From assembly GCF_011682235.2 (NCBI RefSeq), contig NZ_CP076718.1, positions 932,607 to 996,606 on the forward strand: a stretch of DNA of 64,000 nt, written 5' to 3'. Below are positions 43,161-52,759 of this stretch, piece by piece. Each line of letters starts with the position of its first letter. Position 1 is the stretch's first letter. Under the pieces are notes generated by a model. It did not search any database, was not told the DNA's origin, and saw only the letters and a list, made by a program, of their open reading frames with translations. Both the position numbers and the translations under genes were made by a program. Origin of the DNA: Rhodocaloribacter litoris. GTDB taxonomy: Bacteria; Bacteroidota; Rhodothermia; Rhodothermales; ISCAR-4553.

Positions 43161-44525
43161 TCAGGACAAAAAGGGGCGGATCCGGGCCGCCGCCCGCCGG
43201 CAGGCTTCGCCGAGGAAAGCGAGCTCGGCTTCGGCGTGCGCGGTCGTGGTGGCCCCGAGGCCGTGCACCGTATGCACGTTCTCGAGCAGCAGGGCCAGCC
43301 GGAGCACCCGTTCGGCGAGCTCCCGGTCCGTGAGCCGGGGATCGAGGGCTTCGTCCGGGGTGTCGAAGGGGCGGTCCGCGGCCTCCTCGTACGGGAAAAG
43401 CGGCATGTGGAGCGAGCAGCCGGGCAGGTCGTCGACGCGGTCCCCGGCGAAGCGAACGAAGATACCTTCGCCGGCAAAAGCCCCGGTGACGACCTTCCGC
43501 GTCTGTACCGCGCGCTCCCGGAGTACGGGGTAGACGTCCGCCTCGTGGGTCACCAGGTGCTCGAGCATCGTGCGGGCGGCCAGCATCGCCGCCGGGTGGG
43601 CCGCATAGGTGCCGCCATCGAACCGCACCGTGCCGCCGCGCCCGGCCAGGGCCAGCACGTCGGCCCGGCCTGCGACAGCAGCCACCGGCATTCCGCCCCC
43701 GATGGTCTTGCCAAAAGCAGCCAGGTCGGGTGTGACGCCGTAGAGCGCCCCGGCATCTCCGGCCCGGAAGCGAAAGCCGGTGATGATCTCGTCGAAGACG
43801 AGCAGGGCGCCGTACTGCCGGGTGAGCTCACGGGCAGCCTGGAGGTAGACCCGGCGGGCCGGGATCATCCCGCCGGCCCCGATGACCGGCTCGACGATGA
43901 AGGCGGCCAGGCGGTCGCCATACCGGCGGAACGTGTCGTGGAGGTGATCCGGGTCGTTGAAGCGGGTCAGGAGGACGTGTTCCGCCACCGAGGGAGGCAG
44001 GCCGTGGCTGTCCAGGTGGTCGAAGCCGTCGCGGAAGCCGACGCCCTTGAGTCCCCAGGGTTGCCCGCCGTGCCAGCCGCCCCCGACCTTGAGGATCAGC
44101 TCCCGCCCGGTGAAGGCCCGGGCCAGCATGAGCGCGGCCATCGTCGCCAGGGTACCGCTGGTGGTGAAACGCACCCGTTCGGCCCCGGTGCGGCGGCACA
44201 GGAGGTCGGCCGCCTCGGCCTGCGCCCGGTCGATGAGCCCGGTCTGCAGGCCATACCCTCCGGCGAAGGCCCGCGCCAGCACCTCCGTCACCACCGGCGG
44301 GTTGTGCCCGAGCAGGTTGGCATAGTGTCCCTGCCAGAAGTCGAGGATGCGGTGGCCGTCCTCGTCCTCGACCCAGGCGCCCCGTGCAGCCGTCAGGCAG
44401 GGCGGGAACGGCTCCACGTACCGGAGCCCGTGGCTGACCCCGTCGACGAGATGCCGCAGGGCGTGCGTGTGCCGCGCCGCCGAAGCCGGGGCATGGCGCG
44501 CGTAGGCCCCGGCCAGTTCGGCCAT
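43161..44525 (-). CDS. Class III aminotransferase (glutamate-1-semialdehyde aminomutase-like)
   Basis: The 454-residue PLP enzyme contains GRFTTSG-type phosphate-binding segment (VRFTTSGTLATMAALMLARAF), the Asp in LVFDEIITGFRF and the PLP lysine in PDLAAFGKTIGGGMPVAAVAG. This pattern is the GSA-aminomutase-like branch of class III. It is not the true HemL because its substrate-binding segments differ and because it pairs with a dehydrogenase gene. ATG at 44525 is chosen; the frame is open farther upstream without family similarity. Confidence 0.85.
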   Translation of the reverse strand: MAELAGAYARHAPASAARHTHALRHLVDGVSHGLRYVEPFPPCLTAARGAWVEDEDGHRILDFWQGHYANLLGHNPPVVTEVLARAFAGGYGLQTGLIDRAQAEAADLLCRRTGAERVRFTTSGTLATMAALMLARAFTGRELILKVGGGWHGGQPWGLKGVGFRDGFDHLDSHGLPPSVAEHVLLTRFNDPDHLHDTFRRYGDRLAAFIVEPVIGAGGMIPARRVYLQAARELTRQYGALLVFDEIITGFRFRAGDAGALYGVTPDLAAFGKTIGGGMPVAAVAGRADVLALAGRGGTVRFDGGTYAAHPAAMLAARTMLEHLVTHEADVYPVLRERAVQTRKVVTGAFAGEGIFVRFAGDRVDDLPGCSLHMPLFPYEEAADRPFDTPDEALDPRLTDRELAERVLRLALLLENVHTVHGLGATTTAHAEAELAFLGEACRRAAARIRPFLS

Positions 44526-44722
44526 GAGCGGTGCGTAGTTCCGTTGCTTCACGGGGAACGTCGGACGAAAAGATCTGCGAGGCCGGGCGTAGCCACCCGC
44601 CTGCTCCGGTGCGCGGCTCGGCTTGCACCGGGCGGAACCGGCTGCCCGCACGCAGGCTAGCAAATCGCCCGCACTTCTTCCATCGCCGGCCGGCTAATTT
44701 GTACGCTCTTCACGGGCGCCGG

Positions 44723-45823
44723 TCAGGCTTCGAAGTCGAGCATGCGGCGCAGAAAGGCGAAGAAGAGATAACGGGCCTTGGTCAGGAGCGTGTTCTGCAG
44801 GGCCATGTGCAGGCGCATGCGTTCGCCGAAGGACGCGATGCCGAGTTCGAGTTGCCGGGGCAGTCGCTCCGTGAAGTACCCGGTGAGTTGCCGGACGGCC
44901 CGGTCCCGGTTGATCCCGGTGAGCACCTCCGGCGGCAGCGGCACCTCGAAGTAGTGATGGGCCAGGCTCAACCCGAGATAGAGAATCCGGAGGGCGCGGG
45001 TGCGCCGGGCCCGCGCCAGCGTCACGTCCCAGTCGAGGCCCGGATGGGACCGGATCAGCTCGGAAACGTCGCAGATGTATTTCAGCGTCTCCCACCGGTT
45101 CTTCTCCCCGTGGAAACAGAGAACCAGCAGCAGGTCCTCGGGCTGGAGCCCGTAGACCGTCCCGCCGGCCATGGGCACTGCCGCGGCCCGCTGCCGGAGC
45201 TCGTCGAACGGGATCGTGTAGTGGTACAGCGGCGGCATGATGTGGGTGTGCAGATCCAGGTTGAAGATCCCTTCGCGGGCGAACTGGTACTGCCGGGAGA
45301 GGCGAAGGTAGATCTGCCGGCGAAGTTCGTTACGCCGGGCCACCTGCGGGAAGGGAGTATAGTTTTCCTCGAGCAGCAACTGCTCCACGGCACGGAAATC
45401 GTGCGGCCGGATCAGGATGTCGAGATCGATGAAGGGTCGCAGCCCCAGGCTGCCGTAGGCCATCCGGGCCACGACGGGCCCCTTGAGGGCCAGCGACGCG
45501 ATCCCGCGCGCTTCGAACAGGCGGGCCAGCCGCACCAGCTCACCGGCCAGAAAGGCGTTGAACGCGGCGATGGCGTGCACCTGGCGTCCCAGGTTCTGGA
45601 GCACCTCTTCCGGTATGGTACCGGAGGGCAGCCGGCGCAGCGTGTCGTACAGCAGGGGCCGCACGTTATGGTAAGCGGCCAGGCGAATCACCAACGGCCA
45701 GTCGATCCCGTGCTGGAACAGACGGTGCAGACGGTGTTCGTCCGCTTCCGAACGGTGCACACGGGCACACCGGACAACCAGTTCGAACTCGTTGCCCGGG
45801 TCAGCGGCGGGGACAGCGGTCAT
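44723..45823 (-). CDS. NTP_transf_5 family nucleotidyltransferase
   Basis: The 366-residue protein has the hallmark LALKGPVVARMAYGSLGLRP followed by FIDLDILIRPHDFRA, the metal-binding acidic pair of the uncharacterised nucleotidyltransferase family PF14907. Members are often encoded in lasso-peptide clusters; one of them, in the pseudomycoidin cluster, is known to glycosylate a phosphorylated lasso peptide. Here it is the last gene of a minus-strand series that includes a lasso precursor and kinase. Start at 45823 was preferred; the frame is open to 45991 inside the preceding gene. Confidence 0.82.
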   Translation of the reverse strand: MTAVPAADPGNEFELVVRCARVHRSEADEHRLHRLFQHGIDWPLVIRLAAYHNVRPLLYDTLRRLPSGTIPEEVLQNLGRQVHAIAAFNAFLAGELVRLARLFEARGIASLALKGPVVARMAYGSLGLRPFIDLDILIRPHDFRAVEQLLLEENYTPFPQVARRNELRRQIYLRLSRQYQFAREGIFNLDLHTHIMPPLYHYTIPFDELRQRAAAVPMAGGTVYGLQPEDLLLVLCFHGEKNRWETLKYICDVSELIRSHPGLDWDVTLARARRTRALRILYLGLSLAHHYFEVPLPPEVLTGINRDRAVRQLTGYFTERLPRQLELGIASFGERMRLHMALQNTLLTKARYLFFAFLRRMLDFEA

Positions 45824-45956
45824 GGATGCAGCATTGCTCCGCACCGGTGCACGTATCAGGTCACGCCTGCTGCCTTCGATCATGGCGGGAAGAACCGGGT
45901 GAAAAAAGCGAAGGTGGGCAGATGAAAAAAGTATGGACGCCTCTCCGTTCCTCTTT

Positions 45957-47255
45957 TCAGGTGGCCTGTTGCGCCCGGCGATAGAGTTCAAAGTCGAGCC
46001 GTGCGGGATCGTAGATCAGGTGTTCCAGCAAGATCTTCTCGTCCTTCTTGACGTCGCGGGCCAGTTGCACCCCGTCGGCCAGGCACACGGGCAGGCCCGG
46101 GGCGACCGCCTGGTCGGCGACGTTCTCGATCAGGCCGTAGCAGGTGTAGCCTCCGATCCCGTCGAGCATCTCGCCGGCCTGCAGGTCGCGCTTGGCGTAG
46201 GCATAGACGTCGGTGCGGAAGCCGGCGCGGGGCTGGAGAAGGCAGCGCCCCTCCAGGAAGGCGGCGGCGATAGCATCCATGGCCTCGACGTGACAGAGGT
46301 GATAGGGACGGTAAAAGACGTAATACGGTCCCGGCCCCATCTTGTAATAGTCCATCATCCGGCGCTGGTACGGATGGTCGCAGTAGCCGACGGCAAAGAC
46401 ACCGCCGTTGGGTTCAGCCCCGAGGACGTAGTCGACGACGGCGCCGTGCTCCCGGCGGAGGGCGTCGAGGTCGAACCGTTCGGGCACCTCCCTCACGTGC
46501 CCGGCCCGGGGACCGTACATGCCGGGAACGGCCGTTTTCAGGCCCAGGGCATTGGCCAGCAGTGCCATCTCGATGCACAGTTTGGTGCCGTCGGTGTAGG
46601 CGGTACACATGCGGTAGTCGAGGTGGCGCTTGTCCGCCTCCGGAATGATCGAGGTAGGATTGGCGTACCGGTTCAGAAACCCCTTGATGTTACCGGCCAT
46701 GACGAGTTCGAACCCCCAGAGCGTCAGGTCGTCAACGAGACGCTTGATGACGCCGTGCTGATCGCCGTCGCAGCTGGCATAGGTGACCCCGTTGGCCTCG
46801 GCCAGCCGCATGAAATACGGACCGAAGGCCAGGTCCGCCTCGGCGTTCATCATGACGAGGTGCTTGCCGTGCTCAAGAGCCGCGGTGCAGAACCGCCCAG
46901 CCTCCAGAATGGCGTTCGAGGCATCGATGAAGACCCGAATGCCTTCGGCACAGGCTAGCCACAGGGCGTCTTCACAGACGGCGAGCCGGCCCGCCCGGAT
47001 GGCGTCGTGCAGCTCCCCCTCCGACGTGGCGACGCGATACGGCAGGCCGAGCGCTTCGGCACAGGCAACCGCCCGCTCCAGCCGGACGTCGGCCAAGGCC
47101 ACACACCGAAAAGCGGGCGTGACCGTACACTGGTACAAGAGCCCGTGCCCCATCGCCCCGGCTCCCACGATGGCCACCGGGATCTCCTCCTCCAGCGCCA
47201 GCAACCGCTCGCGCATACTGAAAGGACGCTGTACGACTGAATTCGAGATGGCCAT
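45957..47255 (-). CDS. SAF-domain NAD(P)-dependent oxidoreductase (homoserine-dehydrogenase-like)
   Basis: The 432-residue protein has a Rossmann domain (IPVAIVGAGAMGHGLLYQC) and a C-terminal SAF-like part (AKRDLQAGEMLDGIGGYTCYG). The family is related to homoserine dehydrogenase and is common in capsule and O-antigen loci, where it probably makes an unusual sugar or acyl donor. Its position between a GT2 gene and the nucleotidyltransferase gene fits such a role. Substrate is unknown. An upstream start at 47300 is open but the ATG at 47255 fits the family better. Confidence 0.75.
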   Translation of the reverse strand: MAISNSVVQRPFSMRERLLALEEEIPVAIVGAGAMGHGLLYQCTVTPAFRCVALADVRLERAVACAEALGLPYRVATSEGELHDAIRAGRLAVCEDALWLACAEGIRVFIDASNAILEAGRFCTAALEHGKHLVMMNAEADLAFGPYFMRLAEANGVTYASCDGDQHGVIKRLVDDLTLWGFELVMAGNIKGFLNRYANPTSIIPEADKRHLDYRMCTAYTDGTKLCIEMALLANALGLKTAVPGMYGPRAGHVREVPERFDLDALRREHGAVVDYVLGAEPNGGVFAVGYCDHPYQRRMMDYYKMGPGPYYVFYRPYHLCHVEAMDAIAAAFLEGRCLLQPRAGFRTDVYAYAKRDLQAGEMLDGIGGYTCYGLIENVADQAVAPGLPVCLADGVQLARDVKKDEKILLEHLIYDPARLDFELYRRAQQAT

Positions 47256-47312
47256 ACCCGGCTGGGGCAAAACCGTTCTTGTTGTCATGATATAATGCAA
47301 TGAGTGTTCCTG

Positions 47313-48176
47313 TCAATGCCAATAGCCGGCGACGAAGCGATAGCCGTACCAGATCCCCAGCGGGCGCAGTAGGGGAAAAAGCACCTCGGCCGGCCGGCGT
47401 ACCTCACCCCGAAGAAGCCCCCGCACCAGGGCACGGTGGTTTTTCCGGTTCAGGACGTCGCGCAAGGTCTGCCCGGTACCGACGCTGATCCCCAGCAGCC
47501 GCAGGGCCATGCCTTCGTTGGCGCATCGTTTGAACAGGGATCGGATGGTATAGTGATGGCTGTGATGGACGGCGGCTTCGCGGCATGCCTCGACCCGCAG
47601 ACCGGCCTGCACCGCCCGCTTCTGGAAGAGCTTGTCCGAGCACATGGGAATCGGGCCGAAGCCGGTGGCTTCCCAGGCGCGCCGGCTCACGGCCAGGTTG
47701 ACGGTCGAGAGGCCGGGGAGACCGGGCCATCCGTACCGCTCGAAAAAAGGTCGCCATTCGCTGGTGGAATAGAAACGACCGATGCGCTCCCAGTAGAAAG
47801 TCTTATCGTCCAAAAGCTCCATGCCTTGAACCACATCGGCCCGCCCTTCCCGGATCGGCCGGGTAATCCGCTCCAGCCAGTGCACTCCGGCGGGACGGGC
47901 ATCCTGCGAGATCGTGGCGATGATCTCCCCTTCGCACCGGGAAAAGAGCAGGTCACGGCTTTCTCCGAAAGAAAAGTCTTCGGGCCGGATACGATGAACG
48001 ACGGCGCCGGCTTCGGCAGCGGCTTCCGGGGTTCCGTCGGTCGAGCCGCTGTCCAGGATGACGACCTGATGCGGCACGGGGCACACCTGCCGCGCCAGCA
48101 CGTCGAGCACGGCCCGGAAGCCGTCGCCGCCGTTGCGGGTCAGGATGCCCACGGAAATCAGACGCACGTCCGGCAT
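47313..48176 (-). CDS. Family 2 glycosyltransferase
   Basis: The 287-residue protein begins LISVGILTRNGGDGFRAVLD and carries VVILDSGSTDGTPEAAAEAG, the nucleotide-sugar-binding start of GT-A enzymes. TISQDARP takes the place of the usual DxD motif, and the C-terminal region is FKRCANEGMALRLLGISVG. The overall form resembles rhamnosyltransferases. It is 3 bp downstream of the sulfotransferase gene. Acceptor unknown. Confidence 0.88.
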   Translation of the reverse strand: MPDVRLISVGILTRNGGDGFRAVLDVLARQVCPVPHQVVILDSGSTDGTPEAAAEAGAVVHRIRPEDFSFGESRDLLFSRCEGEIIATISQDARPAGVHWLERITRPIREGRADVVQGMELLDDKTFYWERIGRFYSTSEWRPFFERYGWPGLPGLSTVNLAVSRRAWEATGFGPIPMCSDKLFQKRAVQAGLRVEACREAAVHHSHHYTIRSLFKRCANEGMALRLLGISVGTGQTLRDVLNRKNHRALVRGLLRGEVRRPAEVLFPLLRPLGIWYGYRFVAGYWH

Positions 48177-48179
48177 ATT

Positions 48180-49103
48180 CTATAAACGAAGAAATCTGTG
48201 ATCTTCGGGATCGATATAGCGGTCGAGAAAAATTTTATGGGAATCCTGGAGCCGCATCAGGAAAGTATCCCGCACGGGTGCCGGGACCTCCTCGAACCAC
48301 GACGCATCCCGTCCGGCCGTGGCCCGTATCGAGGCCAGGACCGGCCCCTTCCGGTAGAGCATCTTGCGCATCCGCCGGGCCACACCGCCGACCGGGCGCG
48401 CCGGCAGGCCTGCCCCGTAGACCAGGCGCTTCTCCCAGCGGGAAACCCCGCGGACGAGGCGCAGCACCTCTCGCGGTGGCGTCGTGTTGATCGGCGGCAA
48501 GACCAGCGGCGCCAGCGGGGTGAAGTCCAGCCCGAGGCAGGCGGCCGCATCCGCCTCGAGGCCCGGTGTCCGTTTGACCCGGTCGAAAGGCCGCAGATGC
48601 AGGGCGGCCACCCCGTCGAGCCGCTCCCACCGCCTCACAAGGCGCATGTAGTTGCAACGACTCCATGCCGACTGCAGAAACCGCTCGAACGTGCGATGCC
48701 CGCGCGAACGGAGATACTGTCCGTAGAGCGACTGGAGGAAATCTTTCGGCGCCCGCAGGTAGAGCAACACCTCCAGGCGATATCCCTTCAAGTGTGCAGC
48801 CAGCTGTCGCAGGTAGGACGGCCCCAGCAGGCTGAAGTGTTCGGAGCTGAGCAGGATCCGGTCGGCCGGCGAGGCCTCGATCTCCTCCTGCAGCGCCTTC
48901 CACAACCGTTCGGGCGGCGCCGCCTGCCTCCGGTGGAACGACCACGATAGTTCATGGTGACTCCAGAGACTTCGCGCGCTGCGTCCGGTCCGGGGATACA
49001 GCACCCCCTGCCGGGCCAGCGTTCCGGCTGCCCTCCAGAAGAAATGTTGCAGGCTCGTGGTCCCCGTCTTATGGGTTCCGATATGCAGGTAAACCGTCTT
49101 CAT
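48180..49103 (-). CDS. Sulfotransferase family protein
   Basis: The 307-residue protein begins with the PAPS 5'-phosphosulfate-binding loop YLHIGTHKTGTTSLQHF. The usual 3'-phosphate site corresponds to EVLLYLRAPKDFLQSLYGQYL. It would transfer sulfate from PAPS to a glycan or peptide hydroxyl in the cytosol. It sits between two asparagine-synthetase-like genes and a GT2 gene, so the acceptor is probably made in this cluster. Confidence 0.88.
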   Translation of the reverse strand: MKTVYLHIGTHKTGTTSLQHFFWRAAGTLARQGVLYPRTGRSARSLWSHHELSWSFHRRQAAPPERLWKALQEEIEASPADRILLSSEHFSLLGPSYLRQLAAHLKGYRLEVLLYLRAPKDFLQSLYGQYLRSRGHRTFERFLQSAWSRCNYMRLVRRWERLDGVAALHLRPFDRVKRTPGLEADAAACLGLDFTPLAPLVLPPINTTPPREVLRLVRGVSRWEKRLVYGAGLPARPVGGVARRMRKMLYRKGPVLASIRATAGRDASWFEEVPAPVRDTFLMRLQDSHKIFLDRYIDPEDHRFLRL

Positions 49104-49124
49104 GTATCTGGTTAAGGTGAAACG

Positions 49125-50924
49125 CTACGCGCCGGGTTTCTGTCGATACCGGACCGACCAGAGGACGACGCCCACGAGGGTTTTCAGCCCGGCGCCCTGG
49201 AGCGGGTCGGCCAGCGGCACGGGATCGCCGGGCGGGGGCAACAGGCTCCGGAAAACATCCACGTCGAAGAGGTCGGATACGGCGTCGAGCCGCCGGTAGG
49301 CCTGTTCCCGGAGCGCGGCCCAGGCCGGGTTGCGGTTCATGTCCCAGAGCCGGTGGTTCACGCGGGGCTCGTAGGCGGTGTGCCGGACACGCCAGGCCCG
49401 GACGCGCTCCCGGAGGCGCTCGGCCAGGATGTAGCGGCGCTGTGCCCACCGCGAGGGATAGCGGACAGCCCACTGCGCCAGCTGCCCGCCGTCGAGCGGC
49501 AGGGACGCCAGGCCGGGAAAGCGCCGGGCGAGCAGGTGCCGCTGGAGCCGCCGCGCCCCGAAGATTTCCTGCGGGATCTGCTGTGCTGCCCGTACGACGG
49601 CGGGCCGGCAGTACGGCACGAGCGGCCACGTGTGCCGGGCCATCACGAGCACGAGCCGGGCGAAGTTGTACCGGTCGCGGTGCATCAGGTCGAACCACCA
49701 GCCCCGGCGTTCGGTCGTGGCGCCCTGGGCGACGTACGTAGCGAAGAGCTCTTCCTGGCAGGCGGCGACGAGATCCGGGCCGTCCCCGCCGCGCCAGAGG
49801 CGCTCTACGGCCTCCGGCGGCAGGCCGTAGCCCCGGTTGATCCGCGCCGTCGTAACCCCGAAGGCTGCCTGTGGATCCTCCGTGCCGATCCCCCGGCCGA
49901 TGTGGTTGCCGCCCATGACGATGTCGCCCAGGTAGCCGGTAGCCGTGGCCAGAGGCGACGTGCCGGCGTGCTCGCTCATCGCCCACAGCGCGAAATCCGT
50001 CACGGCGTTGGTCAGGTGTCCGGCGTCGATCTGCGCCTCCATCCAGGCCGGATAGCGTTCCACCGGCACGGGGACGACCCGGTGGCGCCACCCGCAGGCC
50101 GCGGCCACCCGGGCCGCCGCGCGGGCCTCGAGGTCGGAGGGCTCTCCGTACGTCCACGCCTCGGCGACGGCCCCCGGTCGCCCGGCCAGGTAGCCGGCCA
50201 CCAGGCGCGAATCCAGCCCCCCGCTGAGCTGGAGGTTCACCGGCTTCGTCACCTGCTCTGCCCACGCCGCGAGCAGCCGGTCGAAGGTCCCGGCGTGCGC
50301 GTCCATGTCGCCCGGCTGCACGTCCTCCCGCGCGTCCCACATCGCCTCGGAGCGCGGCGGCCCGCCGGCCTCCCAGACCAGCTGGTGGCGCGGGCGGAGC
50401 CGCCGGATCGCCCGCCATACCGTCCGCTCACCGCACGGGAAGGAGTACATCAGGATGCTCGTCAGCCCCACGCGGTCGACCTCCCGCGAGCAGGCCGGAT
50501 GCAACAGAAGGAGCGACGGGCTGCTGGCGACGAGCAACACGCCGGGGTGGTCGAGGAAATAGACGGGGAAAAGACCGAGCAGGTCGGCCGCCACCGAGAC
50601 GCTCCCCTCGGCCTCCAGCCACACCTGCACGCCCAGATCGGCCGCCTCGAACCAGGCGTGGAAGGCGGCCTCCGGGTCCTCATCGCGAAGCGGGGGGATC
50701 GGCATGCCGGCTTCATCACCCAGACGCACGAGCACGCTGCCGTCCGCGTTGCGGTGCTTCCGGTACGGCGCGGGGGTCGGCGCCCGGACGGCCAGATGCC
50801 GTTCCCCGGCGACGACCTCGCGGACCGGCTCGCCCGGCTGTGCATCGAGCCAGCGGCAAGCGGCCGTCAGGTACTGCCGGCGGCGCTCCGGATCCGGATC
50901 GGCAATGAGGAAGAAATCGGCCAT
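49125..50924 (-). CDS. Asparagine-synthetase-like protein (lasso C-type or amidotransferase relative), no glutaminase Cys
   Basis: The 599-residue protein has a degenerate N-terminal Ntn domain starting MADFFLIADPDPERRRQYL, with no Cys at position 2, so no glutamine hydrolysis is expected. The C-terminal ATP-pyrophosphatase domain is intact in its PP-loop, VNLQLSGGLDSRLVAGYLAG. Such proteins activate a carboxylate as an acyl-adenylate and form an amide with a free amine, as lasso cyclases do. It is adjacent to a second such gene (50939-52759). Start at 50924 was chosen because it begins the domain. Confidence 0.82.
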   Translation of the reverse strand: MADFFLIADPDPERRRQYLTAACRWLDAQPGEPVREVVAGERHLAVRAPTPAPYRKHRNADGSVLVRLGDEAGMPIPPLRDEDPEAAFHAWFEAADLGVQVWLEAEGSVSVAADLLGLFPVYFLDHPGVLLVASSPSLLLLHPACSREVDRVGLTSILMYSFPCGERTVWRAIRRLRPRHQLVWEAGGPPRSEAMWDAREDVQPGDMDAHAGTFDRLLAAWAEQVTKPVNLQLSGGLDSRLVAGYLAGRPGAVAEAWTYGEPSDLEARAAARVAAACGWRHRVVPVPVERYPAWMEAQIDAGHLTNAVTDFALWAMSEHAGTSPLATATGYLGDIVMGGNHIGRGIGTEDPQAAFGVTTARINRGYGLPPEAVERLWRGGDGPDLVAACQEELFATYVAQGATTERRGWWFDLMHRDRYNFARLVLVMARHTWPLVPYCRPAVVRAAQQIPQEIFGARRLQRHLLARRFPGLASLPLDGGQLAQWAVRYPSRWAQRRYILAERLRERVRAWRVRHTAYEPRVNHRLWDMNRNPAWAALREQAYRRLDAVSDLFDVDVFRSLLPPPGDPVPLADPLQGAGLKTLVGVVLWSVRYRQKPGA

Positions 50925-50938
50925 AGGGGGCACTTCGG

Positions 50939-52759
50939 TCAGATGAGACGGGGGTCCGGCGCGGGCGCATCGAGCACGTGCTCCTGCCAGAGCAGGAACG
51001 ACAGGATCGTCCAGAGCAGCCACTGATGCGCCCGCCTGCCCTGCAGGTGTTCTTCCAGGGCCTGCAGGATGGGCTCCGTGCGAAAGAGGCCCGTCGCCGC
51101 CAGGCGCTCCGGCGTCAGCGTGGCGCGGACGAGGTCGCGCAGGGGCGGCATGGCGAGCCAGCGCCACAGGGGCGCCGCCTGCCCCAGCTTCGGCGCAAAG
51201 GCGATCTCGCGGGGCATGATCGTGGCCGCCACTTCCCGCAGCAGCGTCTTGTTCCGGTCACCCCGCAGGCGCGCCAGGAACGTAACGACATCGCGATCGA
51301 GATACGGATACCGAAACCAGAGGCCGTGCGCTTCGCCCCAGCGGTGGTTCCACCAGAGGATATGTTCTGCCGGCAGCATCGCACTCCCCATAAGCGCCAT
51401 CCGATCCTCAGGGTTCTGTACACCGGCGGTTGGAGTCAGCGCCTCCATCACCGCCTGTCGGGCCATCTTGCCCGTTTCCACGAGGCGCGGATCCCGGTAG
51501 ATCCGGCTCCGTGTCTCTGCGGAAAGAATCATGTTTACCCCTTTCCGGGTATACATCTCGGGCAGGGGATGCGAGGAAAGTTCCACAACGGGGCGGAGTC
51601 GTTTGAGGGGACCCAGACGGAACATCCATCGAACCCCTCGAAGTAGCCCCTTCGGGATACCCCGGGCCTCGATCGCAAGCGCAAGTCGAATGGTCCCGGG
51701 CAATTCCCACGCAACGGGAAAGCCCGGTAGAGCCCCCGTAAGCACCGTGCCGATGCTGCCGGCACTCAGGGTCTCCAGGCGAGCGGTATGGATGCCGAAG
51801 GTGAAGGGTTCTTCGTACTGACGGAGCAGCGACGGCAGGCGGTCGGCCACCCAGGCCGGCCCCATCGGCACCTTTTCGTGCCGCACGCCCAGATGCCGGG
51901 CCAGCCGGTGTGCTCGCTCGTATTCGTTCCACGGTCCCTCGTACCCCTCGTAGTCGAACGTGTAGGCCGTCACAGGCACGTCCAGCCAGCGCCGCAGGCC
52001 GGCCAGGATGAGCGACGAATCCACGCCGCCGGAGAGCAGCACGGCGAAGGGGCCGCCGGTGGCCGTCCGCCGCGCCAGGCTCGCCTCGATCCGCTCTTTC
52101 AGCGCCGGCACGAGCCGTTTCTCCCGGCGCACCTTCGGCCACACGACCGGGAGCCAGTACCGCACCGTCGTCGCCTCGCGCCCTCGGCGGACGAGCGCGT
52201 GCGCCGGCGGCACCTTGCGGATCGCCTCGACCAGCGTCCAGGGCGCCGGGAGGCAGCCCATCGCCAGGTAGGCATCGAGGGCGTGGAGGTCGACGGCCCG
52301 CGCGACGCCCGAGGCCAGGAGCGTCGTCAGGTCGGTGGCCCAGAGGAGGGCCGTCCCGTGCTCCGCGTAGAACAGCGGCGGCACGCCGGCCCGATCGCGC
52401 ACGAGCGCCACCTCCCGGCCACCCTCCGACCAGACGACGCCGCTCCCCTGCGCGTCGATCCAGCCGAGTCCTTCCGGCCCCGCGGCATCCCACGTCGTGC
52501 GCAGGAGCCGGGCCGGGGCGTCCGCCGCCGGGTCATAGACCTCGCCGAAATAGGCGGCACCCCCGTCGTCGCCCGGTGCGTACACGTCCACCTCCGGCCG
52601 CGCCGTATGGGCTGCCACCGCGAGCACCGGATCCGCGGCGGGCACCCCAACCACCCGGTACCCGGCCGGCCAGGTGTGCGCCAGGAACCGGGCGGCCAGG
52701 CCCGTACGGTCGGGGTCATGAACGCCGGCAAGGACAGGACGACGGGGCAGATCGTTCAT
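50939..52759 (-). CDS. Second asparagine-synthetase-like protein, no glutaminase Cys
   Basis: The 606-residue protein has an N-terminal domain with RDRAGVPPLFYAEHG in the glutaminase-like position but it begins MNDLPRRPVLAGVHDPD, lacking Cys2. Its PP-loop is intact: FAVLLSGGVDSSLILAGLRR. The end ILSFLLWQEHVLD is typical of asparagine synthetase-like tails. ATGA overlap with the EEP-family gene shows translational coupling. Function may be amide-bond formation on a sugar or peptide in the cluster; a lasso-cyclase role cannot be excluded. Confidence 0.82.
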   Translation of the reverse strand: MNDLPRRPVLAGVHDPDRTGLAARFLAHTWPAGYRVVGVPAADPVLAVAAHTARPEVDVYAPGDDGGAAYFGEVYDPAADAPARLLRTTWDAAGPEGLGWIDAQGSGVVWSEGGREVALVRDRAGVPPLFYAEHGTALLWATDLTTLLASGVARAVDLHALDAYLAMGCLPAPWTLVEAIRKVPPAHALVRRGREATTVRYWLPVVWPKVRREKRLVPALKERIEASLARRTATGGPFAVLLSGGVDSSLILAGLRRWLDVPVTAYTFDYEGYEGPWNEYERAHRLARHLGVRHEKVPMGPAWVADRLPSLLRQYEEPFTFGIHTARLETLSAGSIGTVLTGALPGFPVAWELPGTIRLALAIEARGIPKGLLRGVRWMFRLGPLKRLRPVVELSSHPLPEMYTRKGVNMILSAETRSRIYRDPRLVETGKMARQAVMEALTPTAGVQNPEDRMALMGSAMLPAEHILWWNHRWGEAHGLWFRYPYLDRDVVTFLARLRGDRNKTLLREVAATIMPREIAFAPKLGQAAPLWRWLAMPPLRDLVRATLTPERLAATGLFRTEPILQALEEHLQGRRAHQWLLWTILSFLLWQEHVLDAPAPDPRLI

